From: Streptomyces sp. TRM68367
GTDB lineage: Bacteria; Actinomycetota; Actinomycetes; Streptomycetales; Streptomycetaceae
Length of the DNA stretch: 64,000 nt
Reading direction: 5' to 3'
Assembly: GCF_014495685.1 (NCBI RefSeq)
Contig: NZ_JACTVI010000008.1
Span: 1 to 64,000, forward strand
The position numbers and the translations under genes are program-made. Below, one piece after another: positions 1 to 7,569 of this stretch; position 1 is the stretch's first letter, and each line of letters starts with the position of its first letter. Under the pieces are notes generated by a model, which did not search any database, was not told the origin of the DNA, and was given only the letters and a program-made list of their open reading frames with translations.

Positions 1-2
1 CC

Positions 3-455
3 GAACACAGCGGCCTGTCGAAGTCCACGATCGGACGCATCTGGAAGAAATTCGACCTCAAGCCGCATCTGCAGGACTCCTTCAAGCTCTCTACCGACCC
101 GCAGTTCGTGGAGAAGGTCGTCGATGTCGTCGGGCTCTACCACAACCCGCCCGAGCGGGCCGTGGTGCTCTGCGTGGACGAGAAGTCGCAGGTCCAGGCG
201 CTGGACCGGTCCCAGCCCGTGCTGCCGATGATGCCGGGCATGCCCGAGCGGCGGACCCACGACTACCGCCCCGAACCGCTGCTGGGTCGCGGAGCCCTGG
301 CCGCGCTGGCCCGGGACGCCCTGGCCGTACCCGGTGCAGACGAGGACACTCCGCTGGTCGCGGTGTCCCGCTCCGGGTTCACGGTGGAGGGACTGACGGC
401 GACTTACGGGCCCGAGCAGCTGATGGAGGGCTGGAGTTCGGGTTCCGTCGCGTGA
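3..455 (+). pseudogene. IS630-family transposase fragment fused to a foreign tail
   Basis: The reading frame is open from the window edge, so the 5' end is missing. The encoded text up to about base 266 matches the middle of IS630-type DDE transposases: an HTH-like stretch (STIGRIWKKF), then VLCVDEKSQVQALDR containing the first catalytic Asp, then PERRTHDY. At base 266-267 the IS630 similarity stops and the frame continues with 61 residues I do not recognise (ending YGPEQLMEGW). The catalytic C-terminal half is absent, so the gene cannot encode an active transposase. A deletion or fusion of two broken genes is the likely origin. An internal GTG at 108 gives a shorter frame. Confidence 0.8.
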
Positions 456-546
456 GCGCCCTCCCCCGGCTACCAGCCGACGGCGAAACTCGTGGCACCC
501 GCGCACCGTTCCGAACACCGACGAGTCCTCCGACCGTCCGGTCACC

Positions 547-927
547 GTGAGGGCCGGCCCCCTACGGCAGCGTGCGCCTTCGCTCGAGCGGGGGACCCCA
601 ATCCCGCGGGGAGTTCCTCGAACAGCTCACGAATTCCATCACGGACCAGGAGATGAGAGCGTCGTGCTCTCCTCGCGCCTGGTCTCCGAGCCGACCCTGG
701 ACGCCTCTGGCCACACCGCCACCGGCATGCCGCCGGCCTACACCTACTGCGACTCACTGAAGACCTGCATCTCCGCCCTCGCCAAGGCCGACTACCACCA
801 GCGCGTGACCTACCACCCCGCCGACAACTTCTGGGCCCTCCAGTGGACCGAGACCGGGATCTACCTCGGCCTCGCCCTCAGCCTCGGAATCCTCTGCGTC
901 TGGTGGACGCGCCGCCGCCTGACCTAA
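547..927 (+). pseudogene. ABC transporter permease C-terminal fragment
   Basis: The last 70 or so residues of this frame look like the C-terminus of large Streptomyces ABC-2-type permeases: a Cys-containing extracytoplasmic segment (YTYCDSLKTC), the phrase HQRVTYHPADNFWALQW, one hydrophobic helix (IYLGLALSLGILCVWW) and a basic end (TRRRLT). The first 30-40 residues are Arg/Pro-rich, have no transporter character and no good ribosome binding site, so the real gene has lost its 5' part. It lies next to the truncated IS630 fragment, in keeping with a region of accumulated debris. It is unlikely to be functional. Confidence 0.6.
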
Positions 928-1093
928 CGCGACGTTCGGATGATGCTGTAGGGAGTCGACAAAACCATGGCACCGCGATCAGCGACTACCACCCGCGCCG
1001 CAATCCGCCCCATGCACCGACGCCGCACAGATGGCCACCACTTGGCCACCCCACCCTCTGCGGATACTGTCCAGCCATTCAGCAACACATAAG

Positions 1094-1605
1094 AAAACCG
1101 CAGGTCAGAACCACGTAACCGGATCACAGGCACGCAATCACTGCCAGATAGTGAACCTCTGACCTACGCATTACATGCACAGCCTCAAGAAGCCCTCGGC
1201 ACGCACATTCCAAGGTCAAGAAAACGAAGAAACCGCAGGTCAGAGGCCTGACCTGCGGCGTTCCTTGGAGCCGCCTTCGGGATTCGAACCCGAGACCTAC
1301 GCATTACGAGTCAGCACATGACCATCTTGATCTTGCTCAACAGTTGCTAGATCTTCGAAAAACAGCAGGTCAGAACGGGTGTCGTAGCTGAGCCCTACCG
1401 GGTCTTGCTGCCTCTTTCCTGATCCTTCCGTTCCCACGAGGTTCCCATCTGGTTCCCACGTAGGAGCCGCAGAGCTGTCGTGAAAGACGACGTCGCAGGT
1501 GGTAGCAGGGGCTCGAACTGGGGAGCTTCGCACCGGCATCGAGATGAACGCGGGCTCACTTCCCCTGTGCCCGGGGCCGAGCCGGTGACCGTTTTCGCAG
1601 GTCAG
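1094..1605. repeat. Cluster of GCAGGTCAG repeats around the tRNA fragment
   Basis: GCAGGTCAG occurs at 1100-1108, 1235-1243, 1365-1373 and 1597-1605, and inverted at 1248-1256; one more copy is at 17248-17256. Three copies share an A-rich left flank about 130 bp apart. Copies 1235-1243 and 1248-1256 form an 11-bp stem (1233-1243/1248-1258) with loop AGGC. A 14-bp direct repeat, GACCTACGCATTAC, is at 1161-1174 and, inside the tRNA fragment, at 1294-1307. I see no credible gene in 928-1620. The arrangement resembles arm-type integrase or excisionase sites beside an attachment core; that role is inferred. Confidence 0.55.
1267..1310 (-). other. tRNA-Thr(CGU) 3' half, probable attachment-site remnant
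   Basis: Read on the minus strand, the sequence gives an anticodon loop CTCGTAA (anticodon CGT), the 3' anticodon strand, a T-arm (TCGGG-TTCGAAT-CCCGA), acceptor strand AGGCGGC, T and encoded CCA. The 5' half of the cloverleaf is absent: bases beyond 1310 cannot pair with the anticodon stem. A 3' tRNA half with no 5' half is what is left at one end of an element that integrated into a tRNA gene. No integrase lies beside it. Confidence 0.75.
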
Positions 1606-1620
1606 CCGCGTTCTCACAGA

Positions 1621-2154
1621 CTACCCCGCCGCCACGCGTCCGTCCGGTGATGCTGTGGGGTCTATGTCCGCCGCTACGTCTGCCTGTTCGAGAGTGCGGA
1701 CCGCCGCGATCTCGGTCTCCAGCCTCTGACGGGCCTGTGCGAGGCGCGCACGGTGCTTACGCAGGGCGCGCCGCGTGTCCGCCAGAGTCTTCGCCTGTCG
1801 TTTCTCCAGTTCCGTGAGTCGGGTGATCTGTCGTTCGTGGTGGGCGATCTGTTCGGATCGGATGACGGCTGCGGGTCGGTGAGACCCCGTCTTTCGGGCG
1901 GCGCCAAGCTCTTTGTTCAGCTGCACGCGTGCGAAGTCGAGGAACTCGTTGCGGGGGACGTACTTCGCGCGCCCGGCGCCTATGCCCATCAGCAGCGCGA
2001 TCTTGGGGAAGTTGGCATGGCGCTTGGCCCAGTTGCTGACGGTGGAGCGTGTGACGCCTACGAGGGCGGCTGCGCCGGCGAGGTGGACCAGCTCGTTCTC
2101 ACGGCCCTGGAATTCGGGGCGAAGCCAGACGACGGATGTGGCCGGGGTGGTCAT
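1621..2154 (-). CDS. HTH DNA-binding protein with coiled-coil tail
   Basis: 177 residues. Residues 20-75 form an HTH of the excisionase/MerR-like kind (LAGAAALVGVTRSTVSNWAKRH) followed by a small wing ending YVPRNEFLDFA. Residues 100-160 are a charged coiled coil rich in Arg, Glu and Gln (ITRLTELEKRQAKTLADTRRALR), probably a dimerisation segment. It is the last gene of the leftward early module and the closest gene to the tRNA attachment remnant. An excisionase, a Cro-like regulator or a partition-type protein would all fit; the exact role is not visible. Confidence 0.7.
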   Translation of the reverse strand: MTTPATSVVWLRPEFQGRENELVHLAGAAALVGVTRSTVSNWAKRHANFPKIALLMGIGAGRAKYVPRNEFLDFARVQLNKELGAARKTGSHRPAAVIRSEQIAHHERQITRLTELEKRQAKTLADTRRALRKHRARLAQARQRLETEIAAVRTLEQADVAADIDPTASPDGRVAAG

Positions 2155-2175
2155 GCTCGGGTCTTTCTGCTTGCT

Positions 2176-2202
2176 GCGGCCCCGGCGGGGCGCCGGGGCC
2201 GC
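2176..2202 (-). terminator. GC-rich intergenic hairpin
   Basis: 10-bp perfect stem (2176-2185 with 2193-2202, GCGGCCCCGG) and a 7-nt loop, between the DUF4192 gene and the HTH gene. There is no T-run. Similar hairpins recur between genes of this module, so it may be a terminator, attenuator or mRNA processing/stability element. Confidence 0.5.
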
Positions 2203-2215
2203 GGGGGCTGGTTGT

Positions 2216-3316
2216 TCAGTTCGCGTGGTGGTCGTTGCTCTGGGCGCGGGTATGGCGCTCGGCCTTCGCCTTGCGGGCGATGGGGAGGAGGCTTGTGGCG
2301 TCGACTCCGCTGTTGATGGCTCCGTTTATGGCTTCGGCGAGGCTGTATTCGGGGTCGGCGGTGAGGGCTTGCCTGAGCGCGTGGCGTGCGGTGGGGATGT
2401 CGTCCTGTCGCCAGGCGACTGCGGCGAGGAGGGTGAGTGCGGGTATGGCGGCGTCGGTGTAGGGCGGGATGCAGCGGCGAGCGAGGGCAGCCCACAGACG
2501 TCGGGCATGAGGAAGGTCGTCGTCCTCGATGTATTCGAGGCCGTGGTCCATGAGCCACTCGTCGTGGAGGCCGTGGATGAGCCGGGCTGCTATGTCGTCG
2601 GCTATCTCGGTGGCGCCTTCGCGGAAGTCCCGCATCGTGGTTTCCAGGAGCGCGTGGGTGGGCTGTAGGGCTGCGTCCAGCTCAGCGGGCGCTCCGCTGC
2701 ATAGCTGGGCCCAAGCGGTGCTCTCGTTGTCGAGGGCTCGGAGCAGGTGTGAGGGGTCATCCGGGATGCTGGGCTGGAATTCCTTGGTGATCTCGCTGCT
2801 GCTGCGGCCGGGGGTGTGGCCGAGCCGGATGAGTTGGGCAGTGACGCTGTTGGGGTCGTCGGGGCCGGGGATCGGCTCGCCCTCGCAGCATCCGGGATAG
2901 GGGCACTCGTATGACCACCAGCGGTTGTCGACGAGGGCGATAACCCACTTGACGGGAGCGCGGCGGAGGTCGGCGAAGGTATCGATAAGCCGCTGGCCGA
3001 GGGGCCACAGGTCCTCGACCGTCTCTTCTGGGCTCTGGCCGTAGCGTGGGGTGCGGCACAGGAAGACAACGATGTCGTTGATGTCGAAGCGTCCATGGTC
3101 GTGGATCGCGTGGAACTTGCGGGCGCCTGCTTCGGCCGCTGCCTGCCAGGTGGCGGGATCGTCGGGGAGGTGCAGGACCATGCTTGGTCCGGTGCCGGTG
3201 TTGGTGACGCCGTGGAGGACGATGCAGTCCTCGGGCTGGTGGCCGAGCAGGAAGGGCAGAACCTGGGCGAACTCGCCAGGGCTGTCAATCTGGGGAGGGC
3301 TGGGTGGCGTGGTCAT
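2216..3316 (-). CDS. DUF4192 domain-containing protein
   Basis: 366 residues. The N-terminus (SPGEFAQVLPFLLGHQPEDCIVLHGV) carries the signature of DUF4192: a 'lleavPyLLGF.P..S.Vvvg'-like start, then a central region with WVIALVDNRWWSYECPYPGCCEGEPIP and a C-terminal helical part (LLAAVAWRQDDIPTARHALRQALTADPEYSLA) typical of the family. DUF4192 proteins are common in actinobacterial chromosomes, plasmids and phages; their biochemical function is not established. ATG start with GGAG 10 nt upstream. The ATG overlaps the stop of the upstream gene by 4 nt, implying translational coupling. Confidence 0.85.
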   Translation of the reverse strand: MTTPPSPPQIDSPGEFAQVLPFLLGHQPEDCIVLHGVTNTGTGPSMVLHLPDDPATWQAAAEAGARKFHAIHDHGRFDINDIVVFLCRTPRYGQSPEETVEDLWPLGQRLIDTFADLRRAPVKWVIALVDNRWWSYECPYPGCCEGEPIPGPDDPNSVTAQLIRLGHTPGRSSSEITKEFQPSIPDDPSHLLRALDNESTAWAQLCSGAPAELDAALQPTHALLETTMRDFREGATEIADDIAARLIHGLHDEWLMDHGLEYIEDDDLPHARRLWAALARRCIPPYTDAAIPALTLLAAVAWRQDDIPTARHALRQALTADPEYSLAEAINGAINSGVDATSLLPIARKAKAERHTRAQSNDHHAN

Positions 3317-3858
3317 CGTTCGGTCTCCTTCGAGTCGGTGGTGGGCCGCTGGTTATCGGGGGTGTTGGTGCCGGGGTCGGCTTTGTCGTCCGAGGTGAGT
3401 CGGACCTTCTTGGGCTTGTTGGTGAGCGCGAGCATGAGGTGGTTGCGTACGACGGAGGCGACTGTGGCTGGTAGGTCGTCGACGTGACGTGTGGCGACGG
3501 TGGTGTGCCAGGTGCGGCCGGGTTGCAGGCGGGCGTCATTGGCGGCCTGGGCTTCGGCCTGCTCGATGTCGGTGCCGTCAGGGATCGGTGGAAGTTCGGG
3601 CCCTGCGGTGATCCAGGTCTGGATGATCAGGTCGCTGCCTTGGAGGCGTAGGCCGATGCGGTGGCCGTCGGGGTGGGTGTACGTGGCGGTGCGGTCGGGG
3701 GTGTCTGTGTCCTCCTTGTTCCACGGCGGTTCGAGGTCGGGGGCGAGCTGGTCGACCGGGTGGGTGGCGCCGGTGGGCCTGGGCTGCGCGAAGGACGGCC
3801 GGCGTCTGGGTTGTGCAGGGGTCGCACGGGGGCGAACGAGGTCGTGCTCATCGCTCAT
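3313..3858 (-). CDS. Hypothetical protein in N6-methylase operon
   Basis: 181 residues, start ATG at 3858 overlapping the stop of the upstream methylase-like gene (ATGA). The N-terminal 50 residues are Pro/Arg-rich and probably disordered. Residues 55-150 look folded (ATYTHPDGHRIGLRLQGSDLIIQTWI, then TWHTTVATRHVDDLPATVASVVRNHLMLAL). The tail is polar. I do not recognise a family. Its tight coupling to the methylase-like gene and to DUF4192 downstream suggests a conserved three-gene unit. No membrane segment or metal motif is visible. Confidence 0.65.
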   Translation of the reverse strand: MSDEHDLVRPRATPAQPRRRPSFAQPRPTGATHPVDQLAPDLEPPWNKEDTDTPDRTATYTHPDGHRIGLRLQGSDLIIQTWITAGPELPPIPDGTDIEQAEAQAANDARLQPGRTWHTTVATRHVDDLPATVASVVRNHLMLALTNKPKKVRLTSDDKADPGTNTPDNQRPTTDSKETER

Positions 3859-4889
3859 ACAGCGGCTGGCTCCTTGGACATGAGCTGATCCAGGAGGCGG
3901 AAGGCACGGCGGGAAGCGACGATGCTGTTCGCGGTGTCGACGTACCTGTCGCGTTGTTCGAAGGCGTCCTTGGCTTCGGTGAGTGTCTGGGCGTAGCCGC
4001 CGTCCTCGAGGGCGAGGGAGTCGGCGCAGCCGATGAAGCACTTGGGGCCGAGGTCCCAGATGATCGCGTTGACGGCGGCGCAAGCCGCGGCGAGCGCGTC
4101 GATGTCGTTGCCGTACCAGAGGTAGTCGTGCGGGTTGAGTCCGAGGTCGCGCAGCCGCTGGGCGACGGAGCGGAGCATGGTGCCCGAGCCGACCGCGGGT
4201 TCGCGGATTGCCATGTTGGGCTGGGCGAAGTCCTTGTCGACGAGCATGTTGGCCAGCAGGTCCGTGACGCTGGCCGGCGTGTGGTACTCGCCGCGCCACT
4301 TCTTGTCGCTCTTGTGGCGCAGGCCGGTCAGCAGCGGGCTGAGGACGTCGGACTCGGAGCGCATGTACGGGTCGTCGTGGCCGGTGAGGTCCAACAGGCC
4401 CTGGTTGAGGGCGCGGTGGGTGACGGCCTGGACGGCGCGGAGCTGCTGGGGGTCGGGGTCGGGGTTCCAGGCCCAGTCGTGCAGGCGCACGGCTCGGTCG
4501 ATCAGGTCGGGGCGCTTGATCCAGTGGCCGAGGTAGATCTCCTTGAAGAGTTGGGGCAGTTCGTGCGGCTGGCGGTTGATGATCCAGTCGGCCAGGCCGT
4601 TGCCGGTCTCCGGCGGCTGGCGCAGGAGCGCGAGCGCGGCAACGGTGCCGATGGGAACGTCGATGCTGCTGCCGCCGTAGCTCTGGTACCAGGCGTCGAT
4701 GACGTTCTCGGCGATCTTGCGGGCGTGCTCGTGCGGGTCGCGTGGGGCGAAGGCCTTCCGCCAGGTCGTCTTGACGGAACCGCGTACGGCGGCCTTGGAC
4801 TTGGGCGGGGCCTTCTTCGTCCAGCTCGGTGCGGGCCGGGCCGCAACAGGTGCGGCGGCTCGCGGCAGGAATATGTCGTCGTCGGACAT
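3855..4889 (-). CDS. N6-adenine DNA methylase-like protein lacking the NPPY motif
   Basis: 344 residues. The C-terminal half resembles HsdM/type I N6-adenine methyltransferases: GEYHTPASVTDLLANML, then motif I-like REPAVGSGTMLRSVAQ, and YGNDIDALAAACAAVNAI, which places the SAM-binding acidic residue. After FIGCADSLA the family normally has an (N/D)PP(Y/F) catalytic motif; here the protein runs on (EDGGYAQTLTEAKDAF) and ends without one. The N-terminal 140 residues are helical with a basic start. It may bind SAM or DNA without methylating, or need a partner. It overlaps the next gene by ATGA. Confidence 0.75.
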   Translation of the reverse strand: MSDDDIFLPRAAAPVAARPAPSWTKKAPPKSKAAVRGSVKTTWRKAFAPRDPHEHARKIAENVIDAWYQSYGGSSIDVPIGTVAALALLRQPPETGNGLADWIINRQPHELPQLFKEIYLGHWIKRPDLIDRAVRLHDWAWNPDPDPQQLRAVQAVTHRALNQGLLDLTGHDDPYMRSESDVLSPLLTGLRHKSDKKWRGEYHTPASVTDLLANMLVDKDFAQPNMAIREPAVGSGTMLRSVAQRLRDLGLNPHDYLWYGNDIDALAAACAAVNAIIWDLGPKCFIGCADSLALEDGGYAQTLTEAKDAFEQRDRYVDTANSIVASRRAFRLLDQLMSKEPAAV

Positions 4890-4915
4890 GCGGTTCCTCT
4901 GGGTGCGCGCATGGG

Positions 4916-4949
4916 GCCGCCCCGGTGCGCGGGGCGCGGCCGGGGCGGC
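4916..4949 (-). terminator. GC-rich intergenic hairpin
   Basis: 10-bp perfect stem, GCCGCCCCGG at 4916-4925 with 4940-4949, 14-nt loop, lying in the gap upstream of the methylase-like gene. It is one of a series of hairpins between early genes; there is no U-tract. Confidence 0.45.
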
Positions 4950-4970
4950 GATGGGATGCGGTGTCGGCGT

Positions 4971-5273
4971 TCAGTCGGCCTCGGGGTGGGCCTGGAGTCG
5001 GGCTGCAATGCCGCGTATCTCGACGGCGTCGGCGGCATCGGGGTGTCCGGCCTGGCGCAGGCCGGTGGCCAGGAACATCAGGGCCAGCTCGTCGACGTCC
5101 ATGTCGGCGATGAGTTCCTCGAAGCTGAAGTCGCGCAGCGAGGTGGGGCGGTGCGCGTAGCCGATGCGCAGCGTCTTCTCGATCTCCTGGAGAGTGGTGG
5201 CGATCTGCTCTTCGGTCAGAGCGAGGAGCTTGGACCAGGCCTGCAGGGTTTCGTCGTCCACCGGGAGCTTCAC
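4971..5273 (-). CDS. Small hypothetical early protein
   Basis: 100 residues from a GTG at 5273, which has GAAAGG 11 nt upstream. The sequence is acidic and all-helical in appearance (LQAWSKLLALTEEQIATTLQEIEKTLRIG, then FEELIADMDVDELALMFLATGLRQ). There are no Cys clusters or membrane segments. I do not recognise a family. A 9-bp hairpin (5301-5309/5324-5332) separates it from the upstream gene. It is probably a small phage accessory or regulatory protein. Confidence 0.65.
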   Translation of the reverse strand: MKLPVDDETLQAWSKLLALTEEQIATTLQEIEKTLRIGYAHRPTSLRDFSFEELIADMDVDELALMFLATGLRQAGHPDAADAVEIRGIAARLQAHPEAD

Positions 5274-5349
5274 GGTGTCGTGAGCCTTTCTTTCGTCGGG
5301 CGCCCGGCTCGGCTCGCTTGCCAAGCCGGGCGTCCGTGGATTGGAAGGG

Positions 5350-5976
5350 TCAGGAGGGGAAGGGGTCGTTCCGGTAGTCGGGGTGGACGACGGCCCACAG
5401 CCCTGCGGGCATGGGTTCGGTGATGACGCCCCATCCGGCCCAGCGCATGACGGCGAGGTAGCCGAGCCGGCCACCGGCGAAGCCGGTGCGGTCGTCACAG
5501 TCCGGGTCGGGGGCGATGAGGACCCAGCCGGGCAACTCGTCGCAGGTGGGCAGGACCTGGAAGCCGGGGCGCAGTTGGTATGTGCCGTCGGTGACGATGG
5601 GAGGCAGTCCGGCGGCGTCGAGGATGCGGATGACCTGCTGGATGTGGGGGTGGTCGTGGTGCTCGGGGAGCGTTCCGACGCCCTTGCGGATGACCTGCCG
5701 GGGCGGCTTGGTGCCCTGGCTGGCGTGGTAGATGTCCATGAGGAGCAGCGCGTCCTCGATGCGCCCGGCGAAGCGCAGGGCGAGGTTCGCGACGACGGCG
5801 ACAACATGGCGGTCGCCGCCCATGAGGCGCCGGAATTGCTCGTCGGTCATGTGCTGGAATTGGTTGGCTCGTATGACGGCGTGGGCGCGGGATGCCGTGC
5901 GCAGGGCGCGGGCGACGTATTCGGGTTCTGTGCCGATGTGGTTGGCGAGGGTCTGAATTCCTCGGGTGTAGGTCAT
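5350..5976 (-). CDS. Hypothetical early protein
   Basis: 208 residues. The start is ATG 5976, chosen because the leader CCTCTTGGAGA (5984-5994), shared with at least six other early genes, sits just upstream. The N-terminal half is helical (TLANHIGTEPEYVARALRTASRAHAVIRANQF; DALLLMDIYHAS). The C-terminal half contains aromatic and Gly-rich segments (GWVLIAPDPDCDDRTGF; MRWAGWGVITEPMPAGLW). No family is recognised. It belongs to the leftward early operon below the Cys-rich peptide gene. Confidence 0.65.
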   Translation of the reverse strand: MTYTRGIQTLANHIGTEPEYVARALRTASRAHAVIRANQFQHMTDEQFRRLMGGDRHVVAVVANLALRFAGRIEDALLLMDIYHASQGTKPPRQVIRKGVGTLPEHHDHPHIQQVIRILDAAGLPPIVTDGTYQLRPGFQVLPTCDELPGWVLIAPDPDCDDRTGFAGGRLGYLAVMRWAGWGVITEPMPAGLWAVVHPDYRNDPFPS

Positions 5977-6012
5977 GCGGTGGTCTCCAAGAGGGCGCTT
6001 GCGCGTATGGGT

Positions 6013-6039
6013 GCGCCCCCGGCCATGGGCCGGGGGCGC
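6013..6039 (-). terminator. 12-bp GC hairpin with 3-nt loop
   Basis: Perfect stem GCGCCCCCGGCC (6013-6024) with 6028-6039 and loop ATG, between the Cys-rich peptide gene and the next gene, directly before the CCTCTTGGAGA leader. It is a very stable structure with no U-tract. Confidence 0.55.
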
Positions 6040-6065
6040 GGAGTGAGCTCGGGGTCTGGTGGTGC

Positions 6066-6164
6066 CTAGCTGCGTCGGCTGCCGCATCCGGCGTGGCCGC
6101 AGCCTCCGCAGAAGCCGCCGGGCCGGTTGCACTCGCAGCCGCAGCCGTTGTTCTGAATTCGCAT
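6066..6164 (-). CDS. Tiny cysteine-rich peptide (32 aa)
   Basis: 32 residues, start ATG 6164, stop TAG 6066-6068. The upstream sequence GGAAAGGGGACTGGAA gives a strong ribosome binding site, and a TTGCTT-16-TAAGAT promoter lies 48-75 bp upstream of the start. Six cysteines are packed into the peptide: Cys8, Cys10, Cys12, Cys19, Cys22 and Cys27 (CGCEC then CGGC), with Gly-rich spacers. The pattern suggests zinc or iron binding, or a disulphide-rich secreted factor, although no signal peptide is present. It is the first gene after its promoter, so probably strongly expressed early. Function unknown. Confidence 0.6.
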   Translation of the reverse strand: MRIQNNGCGCECNRPGGFCGGCGHAGCGSRRS

Positions 6165-6207
6165 TTCCAGTCCCCTTTCCGATTCGGATGTTTTCCGAAT
6201 TTCTTAG

Positions 6208-6239
6208 TTATATCTTAATGGCAAATACCCCAAAAGCAA
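6208..6239 (-). promoter_or_regulatory. Early promoter, TTGCTT-16-TAAGAT
   Basis: On the minus strand: -35 TTGCTT (6234-6239), 16-nt spacer, -10 TAAGAT (6212-6217), about 48 nt upstream of the Cys-rich peptide ATG, in a locally A/T-rich stretch (6170-6290). The -10 region (TTAAGATATAA) matches the elements at 13233-13250 and 17204-17221. Confidence 0.65.
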
Positions 6240-6285
6240 TATCCACCCATTCGAATTCGCATTTATTTTCCGCAATTCAATTCCA

Positions 6286-6915
6286 CTAATTCGAAGCAGG
6301 CGGGATGAGGTCGGGCCACTGCACCGCTTCCAGGGCCCGCCGATGGGTGTCCGGCACCGGGACCGTCGGATAGCCGAGCCAGTCGAGGCCCATCGCGGCG
6401 AGGATCGTGGCGTCGGCCTGGTCGTAGCGGCCCGGGCCTTCGCACTCGACGCCGTACCGCTCGACCGCCACGCTGCGCACCATGCCCTTGGCCACGCGGG
6501 ACCGTTCCTTGCGGGGAAGGTGCTGCGCAGGATTCGCCCGCCCGGTCGCGTAGATGGTGCGATGGTGGGGGTTGGCCACGGCATACGGGATGCGATGGCG
6601 CCACAGGAACTGCGTCACCAGCCACCACAGGCCAGCCAGTTCGTGATGTCCGGCCTGCCCGCCCTGCGCGTACGCCGCACCTTCGACCACCACCAGGTCC
6701 GCGCCGTCCTTCACGCACACCGCGACGGCCGCGAGCAGCCAGTCCAGCCGCTCGTGACTGCGCCGCTTTCCCGGCCGGGCCGCCAGCGCCCAATCCGTTC
6801 CCGCGATCCCTGTCGAGGTCAGGGACAGGTCGAGGCCGATAACGCGCGGCTGCCACTCCCCTTGGGCCTGCACGCTGGGCAGCGTGACGGGCGCGCTCTG
6901 GGGCTGGGTGTTCAC
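6286..6915 (-). CDS. RuvC-like Holliday-junction resolvase / RNase H-fold nuclease
   Basis: 209 residues from GTG 6915. The RuvC/RNase H fold is visible: strand-1 motif VIGLDLSLTSTGIAG with the first catalytic Asp, then ADLVVVEGAAYAQGGQAGHHELAGLW with the Glu, and the C-terminal DQADATILAAMG with the last acidic residues. Phage and mobile-element RuvC homologues resolve branched DNA before packaging or during recombination, which fits the nearby RecT and Cas4-like genes. The GTG overlaps the stop of the upstream gene by 4 nt. The last 30 residues (THRRALEAVQWPDLIPP) are typical of actinophage versions. Confidence 0.8.
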   Translation of the reverse strand: MNTQPQSAPVTLPSVQAQGEWQPRVIGLDLSLTSTGIAGTDWALAARPGKRRSHERLDWLLAAVAVCVKDGADLVVVEGAAYAQGGQAGHHELAGLWWLVTQFLWRHRIPYAVANPHHRTIYATGRANPAQHLPRKERSRVAKGMVRSVAVERYGVECEGPGRYDQADATILAAMGLDWLGYPTVPVPDTHRRALEAVQWPDLIPPASN

Positions 6916-7505
6916 CGCTCGGCCTCCGCCTGGGCGGAGAGGTGCTTGGTGATCAGCCGGTCGGCTTCGGTGGTGGCATCGGCCTTCAGTCCGGCCGTCC
7001 ACTCGCCGAAGCATCCTGCGACCGGACCCCACAGGTACCACCCGGAGTCGTGGTAGCCGTCCTTCGGGTTCCTCTTGCGGTAGGCCAGTTCCCACCAGCC
7101 GTTGCGCCAGCGCCACAGGCGGCGCGGTTCGGCGTCGGGCATCCAGCCCGCGCGTTCGACCAGGTTCTGGAAACGCGCCAGATCGGTACGCATCATGGCG
7201 TTTTCGCGGTAGACCTCCTGCACGGGCTGAGCCGACGGCCGCGCCTTCCCGCTGAACAGGTACTCCAACTTGGCCAGTTGCCGCGACAGTTCAGAGGCGC
7301 CGGCCGCGTGGTGCTCGGCACGTCGGCGTGCCGAGCGCCAGGCCAGGCGGTAGCGGTACGCGCGGGCCAGTGCGTCGTCCTCCCGGTCGCGCGCCCTATC
7401 GCGTTGGTGGGCGACGCGGCGCAGGACATTGGCCGCACCGTTGGCGCCGCGTTGCTCCAGCCACTGGGCGGTGGCTTCTATCTCGGCTCCCACAGGGTGG
7501 TTCAT
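6912..7505 (-). CDS. Hypothetical protein upstream of the RuvC-like gene
   Basis: 197 residues from ATG 7505. The N-terminal two thirds are a charged, Arg-rich coiled coil (ANVLRRVAHQRDRARDREDDALARAYRYRL; SARRRAEHHAAGASELSRQLAKLEYL). The C-terminal third is Trp-rich and looks like a small folded domain (RRLWRWRNGWWELAYRKRN; DSGWYLWGPVAGCFGEW). I do not recognise the family. It is translationally coupled to the RuvC-like nuclease (4-nt overlap), so the two products may act together, for instance with the basic coiled coil holding DNA. Confidence 0.65.
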   Translation of the reverse strand: MNHPVGAEIEATAQWLEQRGANGAANVLRRVAHQRDRARDREDDALARAYRYRLAWRSARRRAEHHAAGASELSRQLAKLEYLFSGKARPSAQPVQEVYRENAMMRTDLARFQNLVERAGWMPDAEPRRLWRWRNGWWELAYRKRNPKDGYHDSGWYLWGPVAGCFGEWTAGLKADATTEADRLITKHLSAQAEAER

Positions 7506-7522
7506 CGTGAGTCCTTCGTGCG

Positions 7523-7556
7523 GTCGCCGCCCCGGCGCATACACCGGGGCGGCGAC
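7523..7556 (-). terminator. 13-bp GC hairpin
   Basis: Perfect 13-bp stem GTCGCCGCCCCGG (7523-7535) with 7544-7556 and an 8-nt loop, in the gap between the HU-like gene and the Arg-rich protein gene. It is the longest stem of the recurrent intergenic hairpins in this module; no U-tract. Confidence 0.55.
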
Positions 7557-7569
7557 GTGATGTGCAGGG

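Noticed and set aside
1500..1530. GCTCGAACTGGGGAGC, resembling a second tRNA T-arm
   Set aside because: The flanking five-base strands do not pair (CCCCA against CCCCT), so no T-arm or acceptor stem forms.
1297..1617. Minus-strand frame of 106 codons beside the tRNA fragment
   Set aside because: It crosses the tRNA fragment and repeat region, has no ribosome binding site and no recognisable protein character.
3813..5423. Long plus-strand open frame of 536 codons
   Set aside because: It is antisense to the methylase-like gene and its neighbours; such frames are common in GC-rich DNA and the sequence is Val/Gly/Asp-rich without motifs.
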